Source of the DNA: Calcarisporiella thermophila CBS 279.70 | Taxonomy: Eukaryota; Calcarisporiellomycota | NCBI RefSeq assembly: GCF_041956535.1 | Contig: NW_027192196.1 | Span: 985,823-1,049,822 of the forward strand | Reading direction: 5' to 3' | Length of the DNA: 64,000 nt | Part shown: piece after piece, positions 1 through 11,366 of the stretch | Layout of the letters: every line of letters begins with the position of its first letter | Position numbering within the stretch: position 1 is the stretch's first letter | The notes under the pieces: generated by a model | What the model was told of the DNA's origin: nothing | What the model saw: the letters and a program-made list of their open reading frames with translations, nothing else | Database searches by the model: none | Made by a program: the position numbers and the translations under genes

Positions 1-675
1 ACATCTTGTTTCTTTACTTTATGAATCCTAAGCCTATATATGTTTATTTTGGACGCACTCTAATATAGCATCCGACGTTCCCGTGCATGAAGCTGTAGCA
101 AGCTGCTGCCCCCCCACTTTGTCTAGTGAAACTTAGGCCGCTATAGTCATCAGAGAGGAAAAAAGCATGGTGTCGGCATTGGAAAGTCCATTAAGGCCTC
201 TTTAGGAATAACGCCTGGCTCTTTCTTCGCCTAAAGATGCAACCCCCTCTTGGCTGCACCGCCGCGTCTCTCATCTATCCTATTTAGATATGCATATTGT
301 TCAGGGCCCCTTTTATCTCTCCCCCCGCTGACGCTAGGCACCCTCACTCTGGAGACACGAGACACCACGGTAAATGGTGACTACGGAGTCAGCCGTGAGA
401 TGTAAGCCCCCACTTATGAAACGGAAGAGAAGGGATGGAGCCTAGGCCGCTGACGAACATTTCTCGTTTTTTATTTCCTTTTGTACTTTTTGGGTTCCAC
501 TACAGGCTATGGACCAGAGTGAGTGTGGCGCAGAAAGGAACATTGAGCTTTATTTTCATCCTTTATTCTATCAAAGAGGTTCTAGGGCAAGAGACTATCG
601 TTTGAAACCAACACCATCAAACCAAATCAATACACTCTGCTCGAGTGGAAGCTCTCCTGCGTGCCGAGGCCCTCT
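1..675. other. Intergenic, downstream of AMP deaminase
   Basis: No coding region with family similarity is visible here. The stretch lies 3' of the AMP deaminase gene and carries two AATAAA-type signals on the minus strand near 549-567. The rest is ordinary non-coding sequence. Confidence 0.6.
549..567 (-). terminator. Candidate polyadenylation signals of AMP deaminase
   Basis: Two copies of AATAAA (tttatt on the plus strand, at 549-554 and 562-567) lie about 110-125 bp beyond the stop codon. This is a normal position for a fungal polyadenylation signal. The call rests only on the hexamer and its position. Confidence 0.4.
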
Positions 676-3600
676 CTAGTTTTCTCCGGCCTCCTCCTCC
701 CCATCCTTGCTGGGGCCCGCCGTCGACGCGGCCTTCATCTTCTTCTGGTGCAGCCGCTCCGCCACCATGGCCACGCCCGGGATGGCCGTGAAGGCGCGAG
801 GGCTCGACCCCAGGATCTCGTCCACCGTGCTGGGGGCGGACGAGGAGGTCCCAGTCGAGCCAGTCGAGTAGAGGGGGAGGGCCGCGGGAGGCAGCTGGAT
901 CATGGCGGCCGTGGCGGGCGAGTTGGAGCCGGTGGGGGCCCGGCTCAAGTTCGCGAGGGTGCCGCTCGGCACCGCGGCCGCGGCCGCGTCGGCGGGCTTC
1001 ACCTCCGCTGCCCTCGACGGGGTATTTGACGGCTCGGTGGAGGCGCCGGACGCCGTCGAGTGGGCGGTGTGGAGGGCGGGGGGGTCGTAGATTTGCTGGC
1101 GGTGCACCTGGTTCTGCTGCACCAGGGCGGGCTCCATCAGGCCCGTGGCGCCCACGAGGGTGGAGTTCTGCAGCGCGCTGGTCGAGGGCGCCGGGTGCAC
1201 GACCTCCTCGGCCTGGCGCGAGAACCGCAGCAGCATGTGCAGCTCCTCCTGCAGTGTCTCGTGCCGGAACTGAGCGCGAATCATGGGCACGTTGGTCTTC
1301 TGCATGTCGTTGCCCGCTACCCCCGGAAGCCACCAGTTCTTCCCGAGCCAGTGCTTCTTGATCGCGTTCTCGAACCCACTCTGTATCACCGAGTTGCGCG
1401 CCAGCTCGCACATGTCGGGCGACGACAGCTTCCAGATCTGCGCCGCCACGCTGTACTCCTCGATCAGCGGCTCGCGCGTGAAGTGGAACTGCAGCGGGTC
1501 ATCGGTCGACAGCGAGACGTTCAGGCCGCGCTGGAAGAAGGAGAGGAAGGGGTTGCGCTCGTAGTCGAGGAAGAGAGCGTTGTTGGAGAGGGGCGACATC
1601 GCAATGCCGATCTGCTTGAGGTAGTAGAGGTACTGCAGCGCCGGGACCTTGCGCAGCAAGATTCCGTGGTTGATGCCGTACGACGTGAGGAACGCGGAGG
1701 TCAAGTGGTCGGTGTCGCCCGCCTCACCCGAGTGGGGCCGCAGCACAAACGTGTTGAATCCGCGCTCTCGGCGCCACTGGTTCAGGCTCGTCATGTTCGC
1801 GTACATGTAGTAGAGGTAGTAGGAGTAGGGCGGGTTCAGCTCACCGTTCCAGGCGCGAGGGAATGGGAACTTCTTGTGGATGCGCCGCTCGGGCTTGGAT
1901 TCGTCGTCGACGGAGTCGAAGCCCACGACCCGCTGGAGGAAAACGTGCAGTTCGGGGTGGGATCGCGGGTCTTTCGTCACCTCGAAGAGAGGCTCGAAGA
2001 TGTCTATAAGGGGGAGGGGAAGAAAGAAAGAGGAATGAATTCAATGGTTCAGCGACATAGAAAATCGAGCGTGTGTTTTCCAATGAACACAGCTCGCGTT
2101 TACAGAGCATTGACACGTACTTTTGATGAGATTCTCAAAGTTGTCCACAATCCCGCTCTGCTTGTAAATATTGTAGAGACGGGGCACTTGGATTAACCAG
2201 CGCACATTGTTGGAGAAGATCTTGTTGTTGACCACCCACTTCGCGAGTTTGTCCCACTCCGATTTGGAGCGCCCGTAGATGGAAATACGGAATTCGGCCA
2301 TCTGATACTTGCTGGCCTCGAGATCGGAGATGACCTCTGACAGAAACCAAGAGTGGGGAGAGAAGATGATAAAACTGATGGTTAGTGTGACCAAAAGATA
2401 GCTCCATTATCAAAATTAAATTTTTTAAGAAGAGGGTACAAACCCTTGGTCAGCTCGGCCAAGTAGCGCCCTTCGATGTAGTTGTCCGTCTTCAAGAAGA
2501 TCTCACGAAGTCTACTCTCTCCAATGGGGTTATATTTGAGATTGAACTTGTCGAAACGATGGAAAGAGTCCTTATGGGCCTGTAAAGCGTGCACAAATAT
2601 GAGTCTATCGATGGCAAATGGAGGGCGGTGAGAAAGAAGCACCTACATGCATATCCAATGTGTCGATGCTGAGGTCGTAGGCAGTAAGACCCAAACTCTC
2701 AAACACCTCTGCCAGCGTCAGGCATTTCCCGTCACGATGGATCACCAAATCCTAATACAAGAGGAGTGGCCATTACAACCTCCGTCAACACCAAAACGCC
2801 GGAGAAAACTTACATCAGGGCACTTCTTCATCTTGGATTTGATGAAGCGCAGCAAGTGCTTTTGATTCATGCAGCTGGAGTGGTGCACGTGGGTATCCAC
2901 CTTACGCACATTGTAAAAGTCTCTGTGCGGAACCCGCTATTCAATAAAAAAAAACCCAAGGAGAGGAACATTAGGCATGCTGACCTAGGGGGACCGTGCG
3001 ACCAAACCAGCCTACCTTGGAGTCCACCAGCTCTTGGTATTCGTTAAGGAGCACATACAAGTTCCATTTGCTCTCGAGGTAACGAAGTCGCCGGAACGCA
3101 AAGCTCTTGGCTGGTCCGTCGGAGATCACATTAAGGATGAAGTCGAGATCCTGGAAATAGTCTTTAATGCTTGGGACGTGGTATGCGGGGCGCTTGGTCT
3201 TCTGATCCGCATTGGATCGGTAGACCTGGTAAACGCCAGACTCGTCCATCATATACGCAAACTACAGACAAAGTGAATGAGAGGATCCCCTAAAGCATGG
3301 GTGCGACTTTGGCAAAAAGCTGCTTACCTTGTGCTCTCCAGGGATCTCGCACTTTTCAAACTCAAAGTCATCCCCAACCGACTGAGTGCCACTGTCCCGC
3401 CTCTGAAGCGAGGAGCTCCCATCCGCAGCCGTCTGATGCTGAGGCCACGAGGGTGGGGGCGGGGGAGGATAGATCTTCCAGTCGTCCGAGTTCTTCGGAT
3501 TGTCCTCCAGACGCTGGCACGAAAGAGCCATGTATCGGTCGCGCAAATCGAGACATTTCGAGAAGTTGGTGTAGAGACTACGAAGCTCGGTGTTGATTTC

Positions 3601-4206
3601 ATCGTCTTCAGCGAAAATAGTAGAAGGTAAGCTCTCCAAACCCTCGATGGATCCATTGGCGATATCTAGAGACTTACCGGGAATGAAATCGTCTTGTCCC
3701 TCCTCCAATTCACCATCCAAGTCTGGATTTTTGACGAGCGATTGAGCGCCCGCGAGGAATGTGACACGCTGGGGATCGCTAGGTTTAGGAGCAATGGGGA
3801 AATTGGCGGGAAGCACCTGTATAAAAATTAGTTGGGCAGAATAAGCATAAGTTTTGCGTAACGCTAGGATTATGGCAGAAATCACGGTAGAAAACAAAGT
3901 TGCCCGAAAAAGCCGATGCTTGGATTAAGGGGTGAGTGGGAAAGTGCGCATTACCTTGTTTTTTAGGGGAATCCGCTGCGCAATATATTTCGTATCTTGC
4001 TATAGATTACGAGAGAGGGAGGTGAGTGACCATAGTTCATTACCCGAATGGGTGGATGTTACATTTTGCAGCGCCTTCTCGGCATGGTACGAGTAGAATG
4101 GAGTCTGTGGGGCATCGACAGCTGGTGCGTCACCGTTGGCATCGGCACCATCGGAAACTTCGATGAATTCAGCGGCTGACGGTGAGTGCTCGCTATCTGA
4201 GTTCAT
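676..4206 (-). CDS. AMD1: AMP deaminase
   Basis: Deaminates AMP to IMP in the cytosolic purine nucleotide cycle. Nine exons read 4206-4063, 3999-3955, 3816-3328, 3261-3016, 2936-2814, 2751-2647, 2579-2444, 2336-2121 and 2003-676, and encode 943 residues. The zinc-binding HxH lies in VDTHVHHS (His324, His326). Later come HSGEAGDT and the family signature [10 protein letters not shown], with the metal-binding and catalytic Asp pair near residues 669-670. The N-terminal 300 residues match the usual poorly conserved regulatory part. After the catalytic barrel ends near residue 762 there are about 180 residues rich in Ser, Thr, Ala and Pro, longer than the short tail usual in yeast. The start at 4206 is the first ATG in frame with the [10 protein letters not shown] exon. 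The identification is secure; the first two introns are less certain. Confidence 0.95.
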
Positions 4207-4676
4207 GCTGATCTATTATGTCTCTCTCTCTTATGCACGATGAATATTTTTATTTGACTTTTTTTTGGATTTTTCACTCTCTCTTTGTTTTTCCTAGGCC
4301 AAGAGAGTGCGAGAAGAGTAAATGCAGAAATCAAAATAGAACAAGCATTAGTTCATTTATGGTTGATGATTGCAACGTGACTGCTTAGAACCGCGGGAAT
4401 TGAAATAGATGATCAAAGCATCGGCCGAAAAGGGTGGAGAAATTGATTTTAATCATATCAAAATAGTGGGAATTTTCGACAATTAAAAATAACAAGAATG
4501 GGGCAAATGCAGCGTGTAGAGGGGAGAGGAGGAAAAACACAAGATGGTGCAAATAAAGCTTTTAGAAAAACAAACAGGAACGCACAAGCATAAGCATAAA
4601 ACCACACTGGTAAAGATAGCTAATATACAGATATTACACATTAACCCTCCACCACGACGCTAGCCCCGATGCGGAA
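4207..4676. promoter_or_regulatory. Intergenic, AMP deaminase upstream region
   Basis: This 470-bp stretch holds the 5' flank of AMP deaminase and the 3' flank of the small minus-strand gene that ends at 4677. It is A+T-rich, with T-tracts near 4257-4290. No TATA box or other defined site is clear, and there is no coding potential. Confidence 0.4.
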
Positions 4677-5249
4677 CTAGTCCAACCCAGGTTTACCCTG
4701 TGCTCGTGCGCGCGATGGCGTGAGCGTGAGCCGAATGGTCTGCAGGCGTCCACACTCCGCTGGGAAGCCTCGCGTCACGACCTCGTCGAAGTGCTTGCTC
4801 GAGAAAAAGGTCCGAAGCCGGCTCCGGACCTCGGGCAGGTCGTAGTAGACGGCGGGGTTCTCCACGTCGGCAAGCTCCTCCGTATACGAGGCTGCAGGCT
4901 TCATCTCAGCATCGAACGAGCGGCTTCGCTGGGAGGGATCAAAGGCCTTTGACCGAGGGCTGGGGTCGTTGGAGCCCCGGCGGTGAAGGGACTGCGAGGG
5001 GAGTATCGGGAAGGTGTATCGTCGCTTCCGCAGGAACTTGGCAATGGAGGACTCCTTAGGCGATTTTGGCGAAGGCTGAGGGGGTGGCGGGAGGGGGGCA
5101 AGCGCAAGGTGATCGTAGGCGTAGTAGGAGTAGATTTCGGTGATGAAGTCGAACTCCTGAGAGGGCTTGGAGGGAGAGCGGGGGGCGGAGAAGGGGGAGA
5201 GGTTGGGGAGGGGGGCCGTGATGACGGACGCGGATTTTATACGAGGCAT
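4677..5249 (-). CDS. Low-complexity protein of unknown function, 190 aa
   Basis: Single-exon frame from an ATG at 5249. The first 110 residues are rich in Pro, Ser and Arg, with an SPFSAPRSPSKPS stretch, a PPPPQPSP run and a basic FLRKRRYTFPIL segment. The C-terminal 60 residues look more structured: a YYDLPEVRSRLRTFF helix-like stretch, FDEVVTRGF, then RLTLTPSRAR. I recall a similar pattern (VRxxLRxYLxxPxKFDExxxFGFP followed by LTLTP) in otherwise disordered fungal proteins, but I cannot verify that match. No signal peptide or membrane segment is visible. A good TATA box lies about 145 bp upstream, which supports expression. Function unknown. Confidence 0.6.
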   Translation of the reverse strand: MPRIKSASVITAPLPNLSPFSAPRSPSKPSQEFDFITEIYSYYAYDHLALAPLPPPPQPSPKSPKESSIAKFLRKRRYTFPILPSQSLHRRGSNDPSPRSKAFDPSQRSRSFDAEMKPAASYTEELADVENPAVYYDLPEVRSRLRTFFSSKHFDEVVTRGFPAECGRLQTIRLTLTPSRARAQGKPGLD

Positions 5250-5392
5250 GGCTGACGACGAGTATTAGATTGGATTAAGATGGAATTAAAGTAGTGAGAG
5301 GTAAAGTACAACTGCTCATAGACAAAGAGGGAAAGGAAGGACGGGAAGACGGGAGTCCTGGGTTCAGAAGGCAGACTCCAAAGACTTCGACG

Positions 5393-5400
5393 TTTATATA
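5393..5400 (-). promoter_or_regulatory. TATA box for the 190-aa protein gene
   Basis: TATATAAA on the minus strand, about 145 bp upstream of the ATG at 5249. The match to the TATA consensus is exact and the distance is normal for a fungal promoter. Confidence 0.5.
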
Positions 5401-5621
5401 GCGGCCGGATAAGGTGTGAAACCGGGTGGATGCAACATTCGATCAGAAAAAGCAAAAATGAAACTTTTTTAAAATAGCAGATTGATCTGCAAGAAAAGAA
5501 AAATCACACTTTTCCAAGAATCTCCCGGCTTTCAGAAGGTTGACACCTGCAGCCAGCGCAAAACAGAGCTGTAATGTACACCCACAAACGGCCATAAATG
5601 GCCACGCATGAGGTCAGCTCT

Positions 5622-5641
5622 GGGAGGGAGGGGGAGGGGGG
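5622..5641 (+). other. Potential G-quadruplex motif
   Basis: Four runs of three or more G, separated by single A residues, meet the usual four-run pattern for an intramolecular quadruplex. It lies in the intergenic region between divergent genes. Confidence 0.5.
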
Positions 5642-6815
5642 AAGCGGCAGGTAGCTTGCGACCAAGGCTGCGGTGGAGGCCGTGCTGAGCCAAAGAGCGC
5701 GGTCCCCGCACGAATTAGCTAAACAGGCCATGAGAGGCCAACGAGAGTCAGAGCAATGCGTGCATGTGCAGGTCACTTCTTTGTTTGTTGCGGTTGAGGA
5801 TGCTAATGTCTCCAACATTCTTGGTATCTTGGCCGATCGAATGGTCTCTGTAGGCATAGACTACAAGTGTTTTTGCCATAAGCTGTCTCGAGTCCGAGAC
5901 GAAATGCCGGTGGTGAAACGCCCTCTCTTAGGAGGAGGGAACCACCGGGGGAGACAGAAAGCTAAGAAATATATTACGTTGTTCCCAGTATCGGAGCCAT
6001 GCGCTTAACGGAGAAGTTTCAGATCTAAAACCCTAAGACACAAATGTAACTATATCGAGCCGTTTTGGTTTCTGGGGGACAGATCGCACTCGCTCACTTT
6101 GCCCCCCTCCTTCTCTTCCCTCCTCCTCCCTCTCTCCCTCCCTCCCTCTGCCCAAGCCAATCTTGGCGCATCCCGCCACACTCCATACTAAAGCAGGCCG
6201 GTGAGCAAGAAGGTCTCGGTGAGCTGTTTAGGCCGACGATCAAGTCTGACGAATAAGCTGGAACAAATGGGCGAAAGCGTGGATTGCAAGTTGTCAAAAC
6301 TGGCTGCCTTATTTAACAGGGGCTTAGTATAAGGCAGATTGCCCCTTAGTCATCGCAATTTTCCTTCCAGGCGAAATCTCCAGTCGGAGCATGGGATTTT
6401 TGCTTTGGGGAGGAAAAGCGAGGCCTGGAGAATCCCGGTGGAATTCCGTGAGCAGAGTATGGGCCTGCAGAGCTCAGCCCTTCCCCCAATCACTCGTTCC
6501 TGAACCGACTAATGAGCAGTCCAGTCTCCAATCTGGTGCTACGAGGTAGGGGCTTTCGGATATGTAATTTTTAATTACTTAATGACCAATTCCCTTGACA
6601 TTAAACTTCTCGTTTTGCAACGTTAATAAGCACAGAGCCTTGCTAAATTTATGATTTAGTAACATCTTTTTTCCTCTCTTGAGCCCTCTACTCTTTTTCT
6701 CTGCCTCGCCGCCTTTTCCATTCTCCCCCTCATCCTCCGACTTCCTCTGACCCCCCCCCCTCCCTCCCTTCCTCTGACACCTTAGTTCAGTCTGAAGTAA
6801 CATTAGCATCACGCC

Positions 6816-8729
6816 ATGGCGAATCTCATCCGTCGGAATCCTTTTCTCACCCTCTCAAATCTCAAGGAGCTGATCTTCTATGTGGTCATTCTACGCATTC
6901 TGCGCCGAACCGGGATGCAGTTGTGGAATCGCGGGGTGGTGGGAAGCATTCGCGAGTTGTATACCGACCTCTACAAGGTAAAATTGCATTTCCATCCGCC
7001 GCCCAAGCGGGTGCTAGAATTTCAAGTCCGGGGGGCTGACCATGTCTCCATTGTAGAGAGTCTTTCGATGGATCCTGCGGCTACCGACGGTCCAGAGGAT
7101 GGTGCGACAGAAAATGCAAGGCTTCATTACAGATATTGAGCGGCAGATAGCTCCTCGGCACAAAGGAGGAGAGCGACACCTGCGGCTGCCGGAAAACGGC
7201 ATGACGGAGGACCAAGTGCTCCAGGAACTCACCCGGTAATTCATGCTATCCCGAGGGGGGCTTGGCCCATCTTTCAAACCAGATACTCATACCAATAGGG
7301 TGTTACTTAGGTATTACGAAATGGGCAAACACGAGTGGGAAGAGGGTCGAGTGTCTGGTGCAGTATACCATGGGGAAAAGAGCATTATCGAGCTGAGCAC
7401 TGCGGCCTACCGTATGTTTACTTTCTCAAACCCTCTGCATCCCGACCTGTTCCCTGGCCTCACCAAGATGGAGGCCGAGGTGGTGGCCATGTGCCTGTCT
7501 CTGTTTAATGCACCCGAGGGCGCAGCAGGCACCACAACAAGCGGTGGCACTGAGAGTCTGTTGATGGCATGCAAGGCCTACCGTGACATGGCCTATGACT
7601 TACGGGGCGTAACTGAGCCAGAAATGTAAGTCTAGCTTTTCCCCTTCCAAGACAGGAGAAGAAAGGGGGGGAGGGGGGGAGGATAGCTCCTCCTCCCCCC
7701 CCCCCTCCTCGTCCTTTTGAGTTTCCATGACGACTGAATGCTCATTTGCTTCCGCTCTATTCTTATAGTGTCGTCCCGGACACCATCCATGCCGCTTTCG
7801 ACAAGGCGTGTGCATACTTCCGCATCAAACTCATCAAGGTCCCGCTGGACAAGCGCACCTACAAGGTCGATATCCGTGCGGTGCGGCGCGCCATCAACCG
7901 CAACACCATCATGCTGGCGGGCTCGGCGCCCAACTTCCCCCACGGTATCATCGATGACATCCCCGCTCTGGCGGCGCTTGCCAAGCGCCACGGCATCGGG
8001 ATGCATGTCGACTGCTGCCTGGGCGGATTTGTGATGCCGTTCCTCGAGCGAGCCGGATTCCCCACCGAGCCCTTCGACTTCCGAGTGGACGGGGTGACGA
8101 GCATCTCCTGCGACACCCACAAGTACGGCTTTGCGCCCAAGGGCTCGTCGGTGATCATGTACGTGAGCAACACCTACCGCCGATACCAGTACTTCTGCGC
8201 CCCGGACTGGACGGGTGGGGTGTATGCCTCGCCCGCCATTGCCGGGTCTCGCCCGGGCGCCCTGATCGCGGGATGCTGGGCGGCCCTGATGGTCATGGGC
8301 GAGAGCGGCTACATCGAGGCCACCCGGAAAATGGTCACGAGCGCCAAGCGCATTGAGGCCGGCATCCGCAACATCGACGAGCTGTTTGTGTACGGAGAGC
8401 CCAAGGCCACGGTCGTGGCCTTTGGAGTGCGCGATGAACCGATGGCGATCTACGCGGTTGCGGACCGCCTTACGAAGCGCGGGTGGCACCTCAACATGAC
8501 CCAGTCGCCGCCTGCGGCGCATATTGCCTGCACGCTTTTGACGACCGAGGAGGCGGCGGACAACCTCCTCGAGGACCTGCGGTCCGTGCTGGAGTATCTG
8601 CGCGCCAACCCCGAGGAGAAGAGCAAGGCCATGAACGCGGGGGTGTATGGCGCCTCCGCCTCTTTGCCCGACAAGTCCTTACTGAGCGAGGGGGCGTTTG
8701 CCTTCTTGGATGCCATGTACATGGCGTAA
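6816..8729 (+). CDS. DPL1: Sphingosine-1-phosphate lyase
   Basis: PLP-dependent lyase of the ER membrane. It cleaves sphingosine- or dihydrosphingosine-1-phosphate to a fatty aldehyde and phosphoethanolamine, the exit step of sphingolipid breakdown. Four exons (6816-6977, 7057-7235, 7311-7625, 7769-8729) encode 538 residues. An N-terminal hydrophobic segment (residues 15-32) fits the single ER anchor. The middle has GRVSGAVY, the TSGGTES phosphate-contact region and HVDCCLGGF. The PLP lysine is in [13 protein letters not shown] (Lys337). The length is slightly short of the roughly 570-590 residues usual for the family, mostly at the N-terminus. The ATG at 6816 is followed directly by the membrane anchor. 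Confidence 0.96.
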
Positions 8730-8924
8730 AATACCTTGGTTTGTGACCTGATTCTTGAAGTTACCCCCCCTCCCCCCCCTTTTCCTCTCTCTGTTTGTTT
8801 GCCAGTTTGTTTTGCCCTTTGTGTTTTACGCTGTGGCTTACTTCCTGCTACCTCCATTAATTATCAGTTGTATATGGACCGAGTATCGTCATCAATAAGA
8901 TTCTCTCTACTGGAGTCTTCTCCA

Positions 8925-8943
8925 CTACTACTACTACTACTAC
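8925..8943 (+). repeat. CTA trinucleotide microsatellite
   Basis: Six consecutive CTA units in non-coding DNA, continuing into a degenerate TTA run. Confidence 0.8.
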
Positions 8944-9810
8944 TTATTATTATGATTACTATTGTTACTACCCCTATGCTTATTTATATTTTTTGCCTAT
9001 TTATTGATTCATTCATGGATACTCCCATTTCCTCTAGAAGTACTCGAATAATAAAAAAAAAAACGGGAACCAACCAAAACAGGTTCTATCCATCGATGGT
9101 CTCCCTCGCCTAAACCACAATCCCAGGCCAGGACTGACTTTGGCCTTGGGTTGAGCCGTGCCGAATCAGTTCATGTGTTTTCTAAATATGGCCCGTCTCC
9201 TAAGGAGGTAACGTCGGCTATATGCGGGCAAGCCCTCCTCTCGGGGTTAGAGCAGGGATGAAGGATGGCCCTTGAGAAAACTGGATGGCCTTCTCTTTGA
9301 GACAAATGACAATTTCCTTAAATGCTCTGCCAAGCAAAACCATAAACACATCTCGGTTGCCTATCTCCCCACCGATTAAGCAGATAGACACGTGGGCCGT
9401 GGGATAGCTGTAGGAGGAGGCTCTTTTGCAAGGGTTGGGAGAAAGAGGCCCCATAGAGGCTAAATTGAAGTCCCATCGGTACGATGGGCCGAAGAAAAAC
9501 AGCATACCGCGAACGGGTTAACAGTCCGGATGCGATGCTTCCAAGTAGAAAAGAAAATGGAGGGTAATCTTTCTCCTCCTTCCATTCTGGCCGCATATGC
9601 CTAGCTTTGCACTCCCATGATGCCTATTCGCGCCTGTGAAGCACGCGCGGTTTGAAAGGCATCTCATAGAGAAAACAGAGAAGGTGCAAATGCCTGGATC
9701 TGGGGTGCATTGGGAGGCTTTTTTTTTTTCCAAGGAAAACAAACAGCCGGAGAGTGGTGATAGGATTGTTTTTGGGTTTATTCGTGTTTAGCTGAGGTGC
9801 ATGATAGGAA

Positions 9811-9830
9811 GGGAGGGGGGAGGGGGAGGG
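9811..9830 (+). other. Potential G-quadruplex motif
   Basis: Four G-runs of three to six residues with single-A loops in the gap between two convergent genes. Confidence 0.5.
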
Positions 9831-10117
9831 AGTGGAGAGAGGGGCTATGGGGAACGAGTCGAGGGAGAAGGGAAATAGGATAACGGGTTCATATTTTCTC
9901 ATGTTTCCATCTTAGGGGCGGCAACGAACTAATCTAAGGAGAGAATGGCAACAAAGGGAAATAATGTTGGAACAATATATAAACTATGGGAGAAAATATA
10001 ATATATATATACATAGCTTTGCATAATGGAGAGTCATAGTATAAAACATATAAAGAGAAACAACAGCAATGGTATCCTAGCCACCGCGGGCCGTCATCCC
10101 CCGACCTTGCGATCTTG

Positions 10118-10411
10118 TTAGAAGAAGCTTTTCAGCCGAGAGAGCGAGCTCTTGTCTGTCAGCATGGTGGTGTCTGACCTTGAGGAGCCCGAGCTCACGC
10201 TTAGTGAGCGCTTATCACCCCGTCGCAGGACACGCGAAAGCAAGGAGGTGGGGCGCGGAGACGGGGAGTCTTCGTCCTGGGTTTGGGCAAACAGGCGTTC
10301 GTCTTCGGCAAATGGGGTGTGTGTGAGTGACATGTCGAAGAGGCAGAGTAGCTCGGCTTGGAGATGATGCAAGCGGCCATTGAGCTCGTGCTGATGAATG
10401 GTTTCTGCCAT
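10118..10411 (-). CDS. Small protein of unknown function, 97 aa
   Basis: Single-exon frame beginning MAETIHQHELNG. Residues 8-30 (LNGRLHHLQAELLCLFDMSL) could form an amphipathic helix or short coiled coil. The rest is polar: an acidic stretch, a Pro/Ser patch, then a Ser-rich basic C-terminus (LLSRVLRRGDKRSLSVSS) ending KSSLSRLKSFF. There is no signal peptide, membrane segment or known domain. The clean ATG-to-stop frame with uneven but protein-like composition, isolated between long gaps, suggests a real gene. I recognise no family. Confidence 0.45.
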   Translation of the reverse strand: MAETIHQHELNGRLHHLQAELLCLFDMSLTHTPFAEDERLFAQTQDEDSPSPRPTSLLSRVLRRGDKRSLSVSSGSSRSDTTMLTDKSSLSRLKSFF

Positions 10412-11366
10412 TGTCGTCTACTCTATTTGTATTGTTTTTTTTTTGAAATGAAATGCACTCGAGAATGGATGGGCGATGCCAGAGAGAATGCTACGCCAGT
10501 CCACAGGAAAGAGGAAAGAAATGCAAAAGAGGAGAGAAAGCGTTGAAGGAAAAAAAAAAGGAGAAACCAGTTTTTCAATCTATTTTCTTTTCCTATCTGG
10601 CCTTGCATAAGGAAAAAATGGATCTAAAAAGTCTCAGTGCCTGATGGCTTGCAGGGTGCACAGATAGGGCGAATAAATTTAGGGATGGTGTGTGCGTTAT
10701 GTGGTTATTCGATGGCGAAGTTAAACAAGCACTATGAATATTTTAAGCAATTATGAGATGGGGTGACGCGCATGACTCTAGGCCAGCACTCGCCAGAGTG
10801 GAACTTCCACCCATCATGGTAGCATCCGCCATTGGAGCACCGAGCCGCCCCCGGCCTTCAAGGGAAGAGCAGCGGCAGCCCGGCCGCCGGAATTCGCGGG
10901 ATGGCTGGGGGGAGGCGAGAGGGGGGCGGTGGCAGCAGCAGCACCCGATCCTCTTGCAGCTGGAAGGGAAGCCAATTTGTGAGAGTTGACAGGTCCCTTT
11001 TCAACGATACGCAACCCCCTCTTATTTACAAGTTCAGATTTCGGATACACAAACAGCCTGCCTGAACACAAGGGCATCGGCGGAAGATTGGAAGATGGAT
11101 TCTTAATTCGCGAGTTTCCATATATTGCAAAGTCAATTCATGGTTGTATTAAATAGAACTGAGCTAAGTACTATAGGAGAGGATCGAATGGAAAAGAAAT
11201 TCTCTCAGCCTTGTGAGAAATACAAGCGGGTGCGCATGGACAAAAATAGCATGGCATGATGTGGATGAAGAGAGCGAGTGAAGGTGCAGCCGTGACAAAA
11301 GAGTAAAAAAAAAACAAATGAAATTGTGCAGTACCAAGTGAAGAAAGAAAAAAAGACCTTCCAAGG
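10412..11366. other. Intergenic region
   Basis: This stretch lies upstream of the 97-aa gene and downstream of the CNNM-type gene, both on the minus strand. It holds A/T-tracts near 10430-10445 and 10545-10560 and a G+C-rich patch at 10840-10960. No coding region is supported. Confidence 0.45.

Larger units (their letters stand above)
5250..6815. promoter_or_regulatory. Divergent intergenic region
   Basis: This 1.6-kb region separates the small minus-strand gene from sphingosine-1-phosphate lyase on the plus strand. It contains a TATA box for the former, a G-rich run at 5622-5641 and pyrimidine tracts at 6105-6150 and 6660-6780, the latter just before the lyase ATG. Frames inside it have no recognisable product. 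Confidence 0.5.
8730..10117. other. Intergenic region
   Basis: This 1.4-kb stretch lies downstream of both the lyase (+) and the 97-aa gene (-), so it is a tail-to-tail gap. It holds a C-rich tract at 8765-8782, a CTA trinucleotide repeat at 8925-8943, an A-tract near 9052 and G-runs at 9811-9830. No coding region is supported. Confidence 0.5.

Noticed and set aside
1060-2196. 378-aa plus-strand open frame
   Set aside because: It is antisense to the AMP deaminase catalytic exon, which has clear family motifs; the frame has no recognisable domain.
7632-8522. 296-aa minus-strand open frame
   Set aside because: Antisense to the last exon of sphingosine-1-phosphate lyase; caused by its G+C-rich third positions.
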